Source of the DNA: Candidatus Metaruminococcus caecorum
GTDB taxonomy: Bacteria > Bacillota > Clostridia > Oscillospirales > Ruminococcaceae
Length of the DNA stretch: 64,000 nucleotides
NCBI GenBank assembly: GCA_904420045.1
Contig: CAJFTY010000018.1
Coordinates: 62,001-126,000, forward strand
Reading direction: 5' to 3'
Positions 17,784-27,510 of this stretch are shown piece after piece. The stretch's first letter is position 1, and the number at the start of each line of letters is the position of its first letter. The translations under genes were made by a program, and so were the position numbers. The notes beneath the pieces are model-generated. The model was not told the origin of the DNA. It did not search any database and was given only the letters and a program-made list of their open reading frames with translations.

Positions 17784-18503
17784 ATGTTTCAGGTTATGCA
17801 CGTCAACAAACTGTATGGAAAAACCCTGGCAAACAACGACATCACCTTTTCAGTGGGCGACGGGCAGATCGCTGTCCTGTTAGGTCCCAACGGAGCGGGA
17901 AAGTCCACCATCATTAAATGCATCGCAGGCCTGCTCCGCTTTCAGGGAGAAATCACTGTGGGCGGCGTGGACAACAAATCCCTGGAGGCTAAACGCCTGT
18001 TGGGGTATATTCCTGAAATGCCAGCGGTCTACGACCTGCTGACGGTCGGGGAGCACCTGGAGTTCATCGCCCGGGCCTACGAACTGGAAAACTGGGAGGA
18101 AAAAGCGCAGTCCCTGCTGCGCCGCTTTGAGCTCATCGACAAAAAGGATAAGCTGGGCAAGGAGCTTAGCAAGGGCATGCAGCAAAAGCTTAGCATCTGC
18201 TGCGCGGTGCTTCACGATCCCAAGGTGGTCATTTTTGACGAGCCTATGGTAGGCTTGGATCCTCATGCCATTAAAGAGCTGAAAAACTTGTTTATGGAGC
18301 TAAAAGAGGCGGGCGCTTCCATCCTGATTAGCACGCACATGCTGGACAGCGTGGAGGATTACTGGGACATCGCGCACATTATGATCAACGGTTCCTTTGC
18401 GGCCACCAAGCTTAACAACGCGGAGGATACCCATGAGGAAAGCCTGGAAGAGCTGTTTTTCGCCATCACTGAGGGGAAAACGCCCCATCCGACAGACGAA
18501 TAA
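17784..18503 (+). CDS. ABC transporter ATP-binding protein
   Basis: 239 residues, start at 17784 with AAGG upstream. Contains Walker A GPNGAGKST, the signature segment LSKGMQQKLSI, Walker B VVIFDEPMVGLD and the switch His in ISTHMLD. It is of the ABC-2/multidrug exporter type and pairs with the downstream membrane protein at 18590. The substrate is unknown. Confidence 0.93.
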   Translation: MFQVMHVNKLYGKTLANNDITFSVGDGQIAVLLGPNGAGKSTIIKCIAGLLRFQGEITVGGVDNKSLEAKRLLGYIPEMPAVYDLLTVGEHLEFIARAYELENWEEKAQSLLRRFELIDKKDKLGKELSKGMQQKLSICCAVLHDPKVVIFDEPMVGLDPHAIKELKNLFMELKEAGASILISTHMLDSVEDYWDIAHIMINGSFAATKLNNAEDTHEESLEELFFAITEGKTPHPTDE

Positions 18504-18589
18504 CACAAACCGCATGCGAACGATACAAAATGCGTGGGAGCAATCCTGTGCGTGTACGCTCTGAAGAAAAGAAAGGCTTGGGTATCGCA

Positions 18590-20164
18590 ATGAAAGGTCT
18601 ACGCTACCTGTTTTTAACAACCATTAAAAATACCATCAAGGATTTAAAAAACAACCCCGGCAAACTGGTTCTGGTCATCCTGTTTGTGGCGCTGCTGGCG
18701 GTTACCGTGGTCAGCTCCTTAGGAGTAAAAGGGCTGGAAGGCCACGACTACCGCCCGGTGGAAGAAATTTACGCGCTGGTCTTTTTGCTCTATGCCGTCA
18801 CCTTTGTGGTGATGAGTTACAAGGGACTAAGCTCCGGGGCCAGTTTTTACTCCATGGCGGATGTGAATCTTTTGTTCCAAACGCCGATTTCTCCCAAGAA
18901 AATTTTGTTTTACGGCCTGGTCAAGCAGATGGGGACTTCTTTGCTGATGGGCGGGCTGCTGCTGTTCCAGTATGGGTGGGTTGGGCAGACCTATCCCATC
19001 ACGATGCTGGATATGCTGGTGATCCTGCTGGGGTTCGGCGTGGTGATGTTCTGTGCTCAGATCACCGCCATGGCGATTTATTCCTTTACCAGCGGGGACG
19101 ATGGCAAAAAACGGACTGTCAAGATTGTCCTGATTGGAATCTGTCTGCTGATGGCGGCGTATGTGGGAATCCCCCTGATCGCCGACCAGAGCAACCTGTT
19201 GGACCGGGCGGTCAAATCGGTCAACAGCGTATATTTAAATCTGGTGCCTGTAATCGGCTGGGTCAAACAGGCGGTGGTGGGAACCCTCACCGGCGGCTAT
19301 TTATATCTGGTTGCGGGACTTTTGGCAACCGCTGCCTACGCCGCAGTGATCCTGCTGCTGATCGTCAAAAGCCGCTCCAACTATTATGAGGATGTATTGC
19401 AGGCCACCGAGGTGAGCTTTTCCGCCATCACAGCGAAAAAAGAGGGTAAGGTAAACGACCTTATGCCCAAAAATATCAAGGTGGGAAAGACCGGCATCCG
19501 CAAGGGTTGGGGAGCCAATGCGTTTTTCTATAAACACCTGCTGGAAAACCGGCGTTCCCGGGTGCTGATTCTGGATGGAATGTCCCTGCTGTTTCTGGCG
19601 ATTGTCGTGGCGTTTTCCTATTTTATGAAGGACGCGGGGATCCTTTCGGTCTTTTTCATGGCCACCTATATGCAGGTGTTTACCACCGCTATGGGCCGAT
19701 GGGGCAGAGAACTGACGCTGCCTTATGTGTACATGGTCCCGCAGAGCCCTTTTAAAAAGCTTGTCTGTGTCTGCGGGGAATCGGTGCTCAAAGCGGTCTT
19801 TGAAGCGGCGGTGATGTTTGTGCTGGTGGGGGTGATCCTACAGGCTTCCCCGGTGGAGGTGATCGCCTGTATTATTGCCAGAACCGGATTTGCGTTGCTG
19901 TTCATCGCCGGAGATATCCTGATCGAGCGGATGATCGGCGCAAGCCTTGGTAAGGTGTTTTTAATGTTTTTGTACTTTATCGCCGTGGTGATTCTCTGCC
20001 TTCCTGGGATTATCCTCGGGGCGATGCTGTCCACGGTAATCACCGTGCTCTCGTCTACTGCGGTGATCCTGCTGTTTAGTTTTATATGCAATCTGGCGAT
20101 TGCGGGACTAATTGCCTTTTTGTGCCGGGACATTTTAAATTACGCGGAAATCAACAATCGTTAG
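18590..20164 (+). CDS. ABC exporter membrane subunit
   Basis: 524 residues with about twelve hydrophobic segments, starting MKGLRYLFLTTIKNTIKDLKNNPGK, a start typical of the putative ABC exporter family. The start at 18590 is chosen over the upstream open frame because the leader residues look non-coding. A cytoplasmic stretch lies at about residues 265-320 between two membrane halves. It follows the ATPase gene by 86 bases and is followed by a methyltransferase 12 bases downstream, suggesting a three-gene operon. No export substrate can be named. Confidence 0.85.
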   Translation: MKGLRYLFLTTIKNTIKDLKNNPGKLVLVILFVALLAVTVVSSLGVKGLEGHDYRPVEEIYALVFLLYAVTFVVMSYKGLSSGASFYSMADVNLLFQTPISPKKILFYGLVKQMGTSLLMGGLLLFQYGWVGQTYPITMLDMLVILLGFGVVMFCAQITAMAIYSFTSGDDGKKRTVKIVLIGICLLMAAYVGIPLIADQSNLLDRAVKSVNSVYLNLVPVIGWVKQAVVGTLTGGYLYLVAGLLATAAYAAVILLLIVKSRSNYYEDVLQATEVSFSAITAKKEGKVNDLMPKNIKVGKTGIRKGWGANAFFYKHLLENRRSRVLILDGMSLLFLAIVVAFSYFMKDAGILSVFFMATYMQVFTTAMGRWGRELTLPYVYMVPQSPFKKLVCVCGESVLKAVFEAAVMFVLVGVILQASPVEVIACIIARTGFALLFIAGDILIERMIGASLGKVFLMFLYFIAVVILCLPGIILGAMLSTVITVLSSTAVILLFSFICNLAIAGLIAFLCRDILNYAEINNR

Positions 20165-20176
20165 GAGAGGATCCAT

Positions 20177-21004
20177 ATGGCGGACCATCTGCACGAGCTT
20201 CAAAAAAACGCTGACCGGTTTTCCGGTTTTGCCGCCGCTTACCATGAGGTGCGCCCTAAGTGCCCTCCGTACGTCCGGGAACTGGTGCGGCGCTACCTGG
20301 GGCGTTCGCCTCAGGTGGTAGTGGACCTAGGCTGCGGAACCGGGCTTTCCACCTTTGGATGGTGCGGCGAGGCAAAACAGGTCATCGGGGTGGAGCCCAA
20401 TCCGGAAATGATGCTCACCGCCCGGCAGGCAGCGGAAAAACAGGGCCTTCAAAACGTGGAGTTCGGCCAGGGCTTTTCCGACAGCACGGGGCTCCCGGAT
20501 GAATGCGCGGACGCAGCGGTCTGCTCCCAGTCCTTTCACTGGATGGAGCCCGCCGCCACCCTGCGGGAGGTTTCCCGCATTTTAAAGCCCGGCGGGGTTT
20601 TTCTGACGGTGGACTGCGACTGGCCCCCGGTGGTGGGCTGGCAGGCGGAGGCCGCCTACCAAACGCTTTTTGAGAAAGTGCGTGCAATCGAGGAGGGCGA
20701 CCCGGATATCCGAAAGACCTTCACCCGTTATCCCAAGGAGCGGCACCTGCACAACATCCGGGAAAGCGGACGCTTTTGCTACGTGCGGGAGATTGTGTTC
20801 ACAAGCCGGGAGCAGGGGAGCGCAAGCCGCTTCATCGGCTTGGCGTTGAGCCAGGGCAGCTTGCAGGCCATCTTAAAGCGCAAGCCGGAGCAGATTATCC
20901 CGGATCTGGAGGCGTTTGAGCGGGCGGTCCGCGCCGTCATGGGAGAAAACGCCCCGGCGGACTTTGACTTTTGTTACCGCTGCCGAATTGGAATCAAAGA
21001 ATGA
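20177..21004 (+). CDS. Class I SAM-dependent methyltransferase
   Basis: 275 residues. The SAM-binding motif VVDLGCGTGLST is at about residue 52, followed by the acidic GVEPNPEM, motif QSFHWMEP and LKPGGVFLTVDCDWPP. This is the Methyltransf_11/UbiE-like layout. AGGAGAGG lies just before the ATG. Its position at the end of the ABC exporter operon does not reveal the substrate. Confidence 0.88.
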   Translation: MADHLHELQKNADRFSGFAAAYHEVRPKCPPYVRELVRRYLGRSPQVVVDLGCGTGLSTFGWCGEAKQVIGVEPNPEMMLTARQAAEKQGLQNVEFGQGFSDSTGLPDECADAAVCSQSFHWMEPAATLREVSRILKPGGVFLTVDCDWPPVVGWQAEAAYQTLFEKVRAIEEGDPDIRKTFTRYPKERHLHNIRESGRFCYVREIVFTSREQGSASRFIGLALSQGSLQAILKRKPEQIIPDLEAFERAVRAVMGENAPADFDFCYRCRIGIKE

Positions 21005-21006
21005 AC

Positions 21007-21045
21007 AAAAGGAGGTACAGGAATTTCCTGTACCTCCTTTTTGAT
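21007..21045 (+). terminator. Terminator of ABC/methyltransferase operon
   Basis: AAAAGGAGGTACAGGAA and its complement (17-bp stem), followed by TTTTT. Confidence 0.9.
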
Positions 21046-21075
21046 ACGCCGCAGATCGTTTGCCACACAAATAAA

Positions 21076-21112
21076 ACATCCCGTATGCCCTCATCGGAGA
21101 CATACGGGATGT
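21076..21112 (-). terminator. Terminator of activase/dehydratase pair
   Basis: ACATCCCGTATG and its complement around 13 bases; on the minus strand it is followed by TTTATTT. Confidence 0.88.
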
Positions 21113-21133
21113 TTACGCATAAAACCACATTTT

Positions 21134-22450
21134 CTAAAACAGGGCGGGCTGTTGCTCCTGTGCCGCAGCGCCTGGAGCCGCAGGCTCTACCACTGCGTCT
21201 TTCTGCTCGAACTGCATGGCGAGCTTGGCGTTTGAAAGCATCAGCTTCAGCCGGTTTTCCTGGTTGATGGCGGTGGCGCTGGGGTCGTAGTCCACCGGGA
21301 CGATGTTGGCGTCCGGATACCGGTCTTTGATCTTGCGGGTCATGCCCTTGGCCACAATGTGGTTGGGCAGGCAGCCGAATGGCTGGGTGCAGACGATGTT
21401 TTTGACTCCGCTGTGGATCAGTTCCATCATTTCGGCGGTCAAAAGCCATCCTTCGCCCATTTTGGCGCCCATGCCGATCACCCCTTCAATTCCTTTTTCC
21501 AGGTCCTCAAATTTGCCGGGAACCCGGAACACGCCGTGTTCCTTTACCGCGCGGATCATCTTGTTCTGCACATGGACGAAGTATTTGAGCCCCAAAGCGG
21601 CCAGCAGCCGGGTTTTCTTCCCCTTTCCGTACAGTTGGTAGTCCACCTCGCTGTTTTTTAAGCAATACAGGATAAAATCCAAAAGGCCGGACAAAACAGG
21701 TTCCGCGCCCTCTTTTATCAAGAAATCCTCCAGGTTGTTGTTGCCCAAAGGGGCGTATTTCATGTAGATTTCGCCCACAATCCCTACCCGCACCTTTTGT
21801 TCGCTGCTGCGGGGAATCGCCGCGAAGTCGTCCAGGATCTTCCGGTAGTTTTTTCGGATGTGCAAAAACTTGCTGGACTGAAACTGCCGGCAGAGTTCGT
21901 CGGTCCAGTGGTCGATGACCTTTTGGGTGGAGCCGGCCACCAATTCGTAGGGCTTACACTGGTTGGACACCCACATAATCAGGTCGCCGTAGATCACCGC
22001 GTACAGGGCCTGGAGGATCATAGCGGGGGTAAAAGAAAATCCGCTGGCGGATTCTAAGCTTGCGAAGTTTAACGAGATCACCGGCACGTTGGGAAACCCG
22101 CTTTGCTTTAACGCCTTGCGCAGCAAGAAAATATAGTTGGACGCCCGGCATCCGCCGCCGGTCTGGGTAATCAGCAAAGCGGTCTTGTCCGGGTCGTATT
22201 TCCCGCTTTTGAGCGCGTCGATCATCTGGCCGATGACCAGCAGCGCAGGATAACAGGTGTCGTTGTGGACGTGCTTGAGCCCCTCGTCTACGATCTGGCG
22301 GCCGGTGGTCCGCAAAAGCTCCACATGATAACCGTTCCGGTTTAAAATCTGCTCCAGCATGGTGAAGTGGATGGGCAGCATCATAGGCGCTAAAATCGTG
22401 TGGGTTTTGCGCATTTCCGGCGTAAAATCAATGGGCTTTTCATTGTTCAT
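21134..22450 (-). CDS. 2-hydroxyacyl-CoA dehydratase-related protein (activase partner)
   Basis: 438 residues from ATG 22450; ATG 22471 is also in frame. It resembles the last third of the large CoA-substrate-specific activase proteins of clostridia, which contain 2-hydroxyglutaryl-CoA dehydratase D-like sequence. Conserved-looking Cys residues occur in HNDTCYPALLVIGQMI, GGGCRASNYIFLL and CTQPFGCLPNHI, and probably bind an iron-sulfur cluster. A Gln-rich tail ends the protein. It overlaps the activase gene by 11 bases in another frame. Its substrate is unknown; classic fermentation genes such as a CoA transferase are absent nearby. Confidence 0.8.
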   Translation of the reverse strand: MNNEKPIDFTPEMRKTHTILAPMMLPIHFTMLEQILNRNGYHVELLRTTGRQIVDEGLKHVHNDTCYPALLVIGQMIDALKSGKYDPDKTALLITQTGGGCRASNYIFLLRKALKQSGFPNVPVISLNFASLESASGFSFTPAMILQALYAVIYGDLIMWVSNQCKPYELVAGSTQKVIDHWTDELCRQFQSSKFLHIRKNYRKILDDFAAIPRSSEQKVRVGIVGEIYMKYAPLGNNNLEDFLIKEGAEPVLSGLLDFILYCLKNSEVDYQLYGKGKKTRLLAALGLKYFVHVQNKMIRAVKEHGVFRVPGKFEDLEKGIEGVIGMGAKMGEGWLLTAEMMELIHSGVKNIVCTQPFGCLPNHIVAKGMTRKIKDRYPDANIVPVDYDPSATAINQENRLKLMLSNAKLAMQFEQKDAVVEPAAPGAAAQEQQPALF

Positions 22451-25400
22451 GGGACAGTCGCTCTCTTTCATTCATGGCGGCCAGCAGGCTGCGCACACGG
22501 ATTTTCACGGCGCCCAGATTGTCAATTTCGTCAATTTTAATCTGGGTGTACAGTTTGTCAGCGCTTCGCAGGATATCCCGCATCTCATCGGTGGTGATAG
22601 CGTCCAGCCCGCAGCCGAAGCTCACCAGTTGGATGACCTCGGTGTTGTCCTGGGTGGCGGCGTACCGGGCGGCGTTGTACATCCGGGCGTGATAGGTCCA
22701 CTGGTTTAAAATGCCCCGCCGCTCGTGATCCTCAAGTCCCGACACGCAGTCCTCAGTGACCACCACAAAGCCCTGGGCTGTGAGCAGCTTGTTGATGCCG
22801 TGGTTGATCTCCGGGTCCACATGATAGGGCCGCCCGGCTACGATCAGCGTCTTTTTGTGGTTTTCCCGGGCGTAAGCAAGGGCCTGGCGGCCGGTCTGCT
22901 CGATGTCCTCCCGGAACGCCCGGTAGGAGGCGTAGGCCGCGTCGGAAGCCTCCAGAATCTCCCGCCGGGTGCAGGTAAAGCCCGCGTCCATCAGAACCCG
23001 GCGAATTTTTTTCTGGAACAGCTTGGAGTCGTTGAGGGACAGATACGGGTACAGATACTGGACCCCGTCCTTGTGCACGCCGTCCAGGTTGCCGTTGATG
23101 AGCTCGGGATAATAGGCCACCACGGGACAGTTAAAGTGGTTGTCGGATATTTTTTCGTCGAAGTTATAGCTCATGCAGGGGTGGAAAATGGTCTTTACGC
23201 CTTTTTCCAGCAGGGTTTTGATGTGCCCGTGCACAAGCTTTGCGGGATAACACACCGTGTCGGAGGGGATGGTGTTCTGCCCTTTTAAGTACATGCTCTT
23301 GCTGGAGCGCCCCGACAGCACCACCTGGAAGCCAAGCTTTGTGAAAAAGGCGTGCCAGAAGGGGAGGTTTTCATACATGTTGAGCACCATGGGCAGGCCG
23401 ATTTTCCCCCGGGGGCCCTCCATGCTCTGAGATTCAAAGCTCATGAGCTTCTGGTATTTGTAGTCTACCATGTCCGGGAGCTCCTGGCTGGAGGCCTTCC
23501 CGGTGACCGGGCGTTCACACCGGTTGCCGGCGATGAACTTTTTGCCACCGGCAAAGGTGTTCACCGTCAGGTTGCAGTGGTTGGTACACAGGTTGCAGTT
23601 GACCGCCTTGGAGGAGTGGGTGAAGTCCGCAAGTTCCTGGGGGGAGATGGTGGCGCTCTGCTTTGGGGCGTTGGCCTTGGCGTACAGCGCCGCACCGAAC
23701 GCGCCCATCAGCCCGGAAATCGCCGGGCGGATCACGTTGCGGCCCAGCTCCATTTCAAAGCCGCGGAGCACCGAGTCGTTCAAAAAGGTACCGCCCTGCA
23801 CCACGATGTTCTGTCCGATCTCGTCCGCGCTTTTGGCACGAATAACTTTATATAGGGCGTTTTTGACCACCGAGATGGCGAGCCCAGCCGAGATGTCCTC
23901 CACCGTGGCGCCGTTTTTCTGGGCCTGCTTGACCGAGGAGTTCATAAACACGGTGCAGCGGGTGCCCAGATCCACCGGGTGCTTGGCGTATAGGCCCAGC
24001 TTTGCGAACTCCGCGATGGGGTAGCCCAGGGATTTTGCAAACGTCTCGATAAACGAGCCGCACCCGGAGGAGCAGGCCTCGTTTAACACAATGTCGTCGA
24101 TGGTGCCATCCTTGATCTTAAAGCATTTCATATCCTGGCCGCCGATGTCGATGATGAAATCCACATCCGGATTAAAATGCCGGGCGGCGGTGAAATGGGC
24201 GATGGTTTCCACCAGCCCCAGATCAATGTGAAACGCTTCCTTCATCAGGTCCTCGCCGTAGCCGGTCACCGCCGAGCCTGCGATCACAAGTCCGGGGCCT
24301 GCCTGGCGGTAGATTTCTTCCAACTGGGCCTTGACCGCATGAACGGGATTGCCCAGGTTGTTGCAGTAGTTTTCATAGAGCATTTTACCGTCGTCGCTTA
24401 AAAGCACCATTTTGGTGGTGGTGCTTCCCGCGTCGATGCCCAAAAACGCCTTGCCCCGGTAGGAGGAAAGATCCCTGTGCTCCACATCGGAGCGGCTGTG
24501 CCGGGAAAGGAACTCCTGATACGCCGCATCGTCCGCGAACAAAGGCGAAAGCCCCTGGGGCTTGATGGTGGTTTTGGACGCTTTAACAAAGATCTCGTGA
24601 AGCTGGTCGTAGGTGTACTGCCGGTACAACCCGTCGCAGTACTCCGCCGCGCCCAGGGCCACAAAGTAAGGGGCCATGTCGGGGAAGTGGGCGTGCTGTT
24701 CATCCAGGTCCAGGGTTTCCAAAAACCGTTTTTGCAGCCCCTTTAAAAACGAGAGGGGGCCGCCTAAAAACAGCACGTCGCCTTCGATTCTGCGTCCCTG
24801 GGCCAGCCCCGCGATGGTCTGATCCACCACCGCCTGAAAGATGGAAGCCGCGATGTTTTCCTTGTCCGCCCCCTGGTTAATCAGGGGCTGAATGTCGGTT
24901 TTCGCGAACACGCCGCACCGGGAGGCAATGGGATAGATCTTTTTGTATTGCAGGCTCAGTTCGTCCAGCGTTTTTAAGTCCACGTTTAAAAGGCTGGCCA
25001 TCTGGTCAATAAACGCGCCGGTTCCTCCCGCGCAGGTGGAGTTCATCCGCTCTTCCAAAGCGCCTTTTAAAAAGATAATTTTGGCGTCCTCGCCGCCCAG
25101 CTCGATCACCACGTCAGTGCCGGGAACGTATTTTTTCACCGCTCCCGCAGTGGCGAATACCTCCTGCACAAAGTCGATGCCGCTTTCCTTGGCAACGCCC
25201 AGGCCCGCCGAGCCGGTGATGGCGATTTTCAGCGAATGGCCTTCCAGGGTGGAGCGCAGCTGTTCCATTTTTTCCAGCGCCATCTCCCGCACCCGGGAAA
25301 GATGGCGTTCATAGCTTTTGTACAGCACGCGGTCGGTTTCATCCAGCACAACGGTCTTGATCGTGGTAGAGCCGATGTCCAGGCCGATTTTGATGTTCAT
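22440..25400 (-). CDS. Double BcrAD/BadFG activase with DUF2229-like domain
   Basis: 986 residues, start at 25400 (AAGGAG upstream). Two ASKHA-type ATPase domains are visible: the first begins MNIKIGLDIGSTTIKTVV and carries CAGGTGAFIDQM; the second begins FLGIDAGSTTTKMVLL and carries ACSSGCGSFIETF, where Cys residues could hold the bridging [4Fe-4S] cluster of the family. A third part with CNLCTNHCNL and NRCE and an HPCMSYNF segment follows. In HgdC-type activases ATP drives electron transfer to a dehydratase. In many clostridia this protein is fused to the partner encoded next door. Physiological role unknown. Confidence 0.85.
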   Translation of the reverse strand: MNIKIGLDIGSTTIKTVVLDETDRVLYKSYERHLSRVREMALEKMEQLRSTLEGHSLKIAITGSAGLGVAKESGIDFVQEVFATAGAVKKYVPGTDVVIELGGEDAKIIFLKGALEERMNSTCAGGTGAFIDQMASLLNVDLKTLDELSLQYKKIYPIASRCGVFAKTDIQPLINQGADKENIAASIFQAVVDQTIAGLAQGRRIEGDVLFLGGPLSFLKGLQKRFLETLDLDEQHAHFPDMAPYFVALGAAEYCDGLYRQYTYDQLHEIFVKASKTTIKPQGLSPLFADDAAYQEFLSRHSRSDVEHRDLSSYRGKAFLGIDAGSTTTKMVLLSDDGKMLYENYCNNLGNPVHAVKAQLEEIYRQAGPGLVIAGSAVTGYGEDLMKEAFHIDLGLVETIAHFTAARHFNPDVDFIIDIGGQDMKCFKIKDGTIDDIVLNEACSSGCGSFIETFAKSLGYPIAEFAKLGLYAKHPVDLGTRCTVFMNSSVKQAQKNGATVEDISAGLAISVVKNALYKVIRAKSADEIGQNIVVQGGTFLNDSVLRGFEMELGRNVIRPAISGLMGAFGAALYAKANAPKQSATISPQELADFTHSSKAVNCNLCTNHCNLTVNTFAGGKKFIAGNRCERPVTGKASSQELPDMVDYKYQKLMSFESQSMEGPRGKIGLPMVLNMYENLPFWHAFFTKLGFQVVLSGRSSKSMYLKGQNTIPSDTVCYPAKLVHGHIKTLLEKGVKTIFHPCMSYNFDEKISDNHFNCPVVAYYPELINGNLDGVHKDGVQYLYPYLSLNDSKLFQKKIRRVLMDAGFTCTRREILEASDAAYASYRAFREDIEQTGRQALAYARENHKKTLIVAGRPYHVDPEINHGINKLLTAQGFVVVTEDCVSGLEDHERRGILNQWTYHARMYNAARYAATQDNTEVIQLVSFGCGLDAITTDEMRDILRSADKLYTQIKIDEIDNLGAVKIRVRSLLAAMNERERLSHEQ

Positions 25401-25749
25401 ACCTTGTATACTCCTTGCCTTGGGTTTCAATCCATACGCGAATTTCATACGGGATCGATGAGGAAATATATAATGTAAATGAGTTATGAATGGAATTCAC
25501 TGCTTATCATAACGCTTTTTTAACGTCTGGTCAATGTTTCACGGCCAGAACTGGCAGTTTTACTAAAATAGTATACATTAAGGCTGTGGAGGTCAGCCAA
25601 TTTCGGAAGAAAACTGCCACAGGTATCCAATTCTTCCATGAAATAAAATCGTTCATCTTGCCTGTATTCATTGTTTTATGGTACACTGTTTTTATTGCCT
25701 GGGAACGGAACAGGGCAAATTCATGAAAGCAATGTGCGGAGGATCCACG

Positions 25750-26052
25750 ATGAAAATGACACGGTTGCAAAAAGAACAGCAGGTCATCGAAACGATGATC
25801 CGGCTGTACTGCAAGGGAAACAAGCACGCCAGCGGAGCGCTTTGCGAGGACTGCCAGGCGCTTTGCGAAGCCTCTAAGACCCGTCTTGCCCATTGCCGCC
25901 ATGGGGAGCAAAAGACCTTTTGCGGGCAGTGCAAAACCAACTGCTATCCGCCTATCCTGCGGGAAAACATGCGGGCGGTGATGCGGTATTCCGGCCCCCG
26001 GATCATGCTTTACCATCCAATCATGGCTTTGCGGCACGCGCTGCACATCTAG
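25750..26052 (+). CDS. YgbA-like nitrous-oxide-stimulated promoter family protein
   Basis: 100 residues with a characteristic Cys pattern: LYC, CEDCQALC, HCRHGEQKTFCGQCKTNCY and an RYSGPRML-like end (RYSGPRIMLYHP). This matches the YgbA_NO family, linked in enterobacteria to nitrosative stress. The Cys set suggests a zinc or iron-sulfur site. The start at 25750 is set by GGAGG 8 bases upstream. It precedes a MATE exporter by 34 bases. The upstream interval 25401-25749 is AT-rich and shows no gene. Confidence 0.85.
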   Translation: MKMTRLQKEQQVIETMIRLYCKGNKHASGALCEDCQALCEASKTRLAHCRHGEQKTFCGQCKTNCYPPILRENMRAVMRYSGPRIMLYHPIMALRHALHI

Positions 26053-26086
26053 CGAACGGCAAGCACGCACACGAAAGGAATACCGC

Positions 26087-27475
26087 ATGTATCGGGATCT
26101 GACAAAGGGAAACATTACCAAGACACTGATTGTATTCGTCCTGCCCATGATGGCGGGCAATTTATTACAGCAGTTTTACAACGTGGCGGATACGTTGATT
26201 GTGGGAAAATTTTTGGGCAGCGACGCACTGGCGGCGGTGGGGTCAGCCTACACATTGATGACCTTTTTAGTCTCGATCCTGCTGGGACTTTCCATGGGAG
26301 CGGGAGCGCTGTTTTCCATCTACCAGGGTAAGGGAGACCGAGCCCGGCTGCGCTCGGCGGTTTTGCACGCCTTCGGCCTGATTGCTGCGCTGGCGGCGGC
26401 CATGAACGTCGCGGTGTTTGTGCTGATCGACCCGATTCTGGGCCTTCTGCAGGTGCCGGATTCGGTGTACCCCTTGATGCGGGAGTATCTCTGGGTGATC
26501 TTCTGGGGGATTTCCGCGACGTTTTTGTACAACTTTTTTTCCTGCCTTTTGCGGGCCATGGGGAATTCCGCGGCACCGCTGGCCTTTTTGGGGATTTCAG
26601 CCGTCCTCAACATCGCGCTGGACCTTTTGTTCGTGCTGGTGTTCGGGTGGGGCGTGGGAGGCGCTGCAGCCGCCACGGTGATCGCCCAGTTTGTCTCGGG
26701 GATTGGAATTACCCTGTATGTACGGCTCCGCTGCCGGGACATGCTCCCCACCCGGCGGGATCTGCGCTGGAACGGCGGCGTTCTGCGGGAGATTTTCAGC
26801 CTCTCCATCCTTACCTGCGTCCAGCAGTCGGTCATGAACTTCGGTATTCTTATGGTGCAGGGCCTGGTCAACAGCTTTGGACCGGTGGTGATGGCGGCTT
26901 TTGCCGCGGCGGTGAAGATCGACTCCTTTGCCTATATGCCGGTACAGGATTTTGGCAACGCGTTTTCCACCTTTGTGGCCCAAAACTACGGTGCGGGCAA
27001 GCCGGAGCGCATCCGTGCGGGCATCAAGAAGTCGGCGCTACTCACCGCTGGATTCTGTGCGGTGGTTTCCACAGCGGTGATCGTCTTTGCAAAGCCGCTG
27101 ATGTTGATTTTTGTGCAGCCGGAGGAGACGACGATTTTGGCCGAAGGCGTGCGATACCTGCGGATTGTGGCGGCGTTTTATTTTGGAATCGGCGCGCTGT
27201 TTATGCTGTACGGACTGTACCGGGCAGTCAAGCGGCCGGGAATGTCGGTGGTGCTCACGGTGATCTCACTGGGGACCAGGGTGGCGCTGGCCTACCTGCT
27301 GGCTCATTTTGTGGGCGTGGTGGGGATCTGGGCTTCCATCTCCATTGGTTGGCTGCTGGCAGATGCAGTGGGGGTGGCATATTACTGCCTGCGAAAAGGA
27401 AAGCTGCTTCAGGGCGCGGATGAAACATGTGTACAAAACACCCTTGACAAGGGAGCGGAAGATCTCTATAATTGA
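26087..27475 (+). CDS. MATE family efflux transporter
   Basis: 462 residues with twelve predicted membrane segments in two similar halves. The start MYRDLTKGNITKTLIVFVLPMMAGNLLQQFYNVADTLIVG has the usual family features (NLLQQFYNVADTLIVGKFLG). MATE proteins export cations or drugs using sodium or proton gradients; the substrate here is not visible. AAAGGAA precedes the ATG. The promoter and Fur-like box of the next operon lie within its last 30 bases and just beyond. Confidence 0.92.
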   Translation: MYRDLTKGNITKTLIVFVLPMMAGNLLQQFYNVADTLIVGKFLGSDALAAVGSAYTLMTFLVSILLGLSMGAGALFSIYQGKGDRARLRSAVLHAFGLIAALAAAMNVAVFVLIDPILGLLQVPDSVYPLMREYLWVIFWGISATFLYNFFSCLLRAMGNSAAPLAFLGISAVLNIALDLLFVLVFGWGVGGAAAATVIAQFVSGIGITLYVRLRCRDMLPTRRDLRWNGGVLREIFSLSILTCVQQSVMNFGILMVQGLVNSFGPVVMAAFAAAVKIDSFAYMPVQDFGNAFSTFVAQNYGAGKPERIRAGIKKSALLTAGFCAVVSTAVIVFAKPLMLIFVQPEETTILAEGVRYLRIVAAFYFGIGALFMLYGLYRAVKRPGMSVVLTVISLGTRVALAYLLAHFVGVVGIWASISIGWLLADAVGVAYYCLRKGKLLQGADETCVQNTLDKGAEDLYN

Positions 27476-27494
27476 AACTGATAATCATTTTCAA
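27446..27494 (+). promoter_or_regulatory. Promoter with Fur box
   Basis: TTGACA (27446-27451), 17-base spacer, TATAAT (27469-27474). Starting two bases later, GAAACTGATAATCATTTTC (27476-27494) matches the 19-base Fur consensus dyad GATAATGATAATCATTATC at 16 of 19 positions. The promoter is embedded in the end of the MATE gene. Confidence 0.88.
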
Positions 27495-27510
27495 TTAGAG
27501 GTGCTGACGA

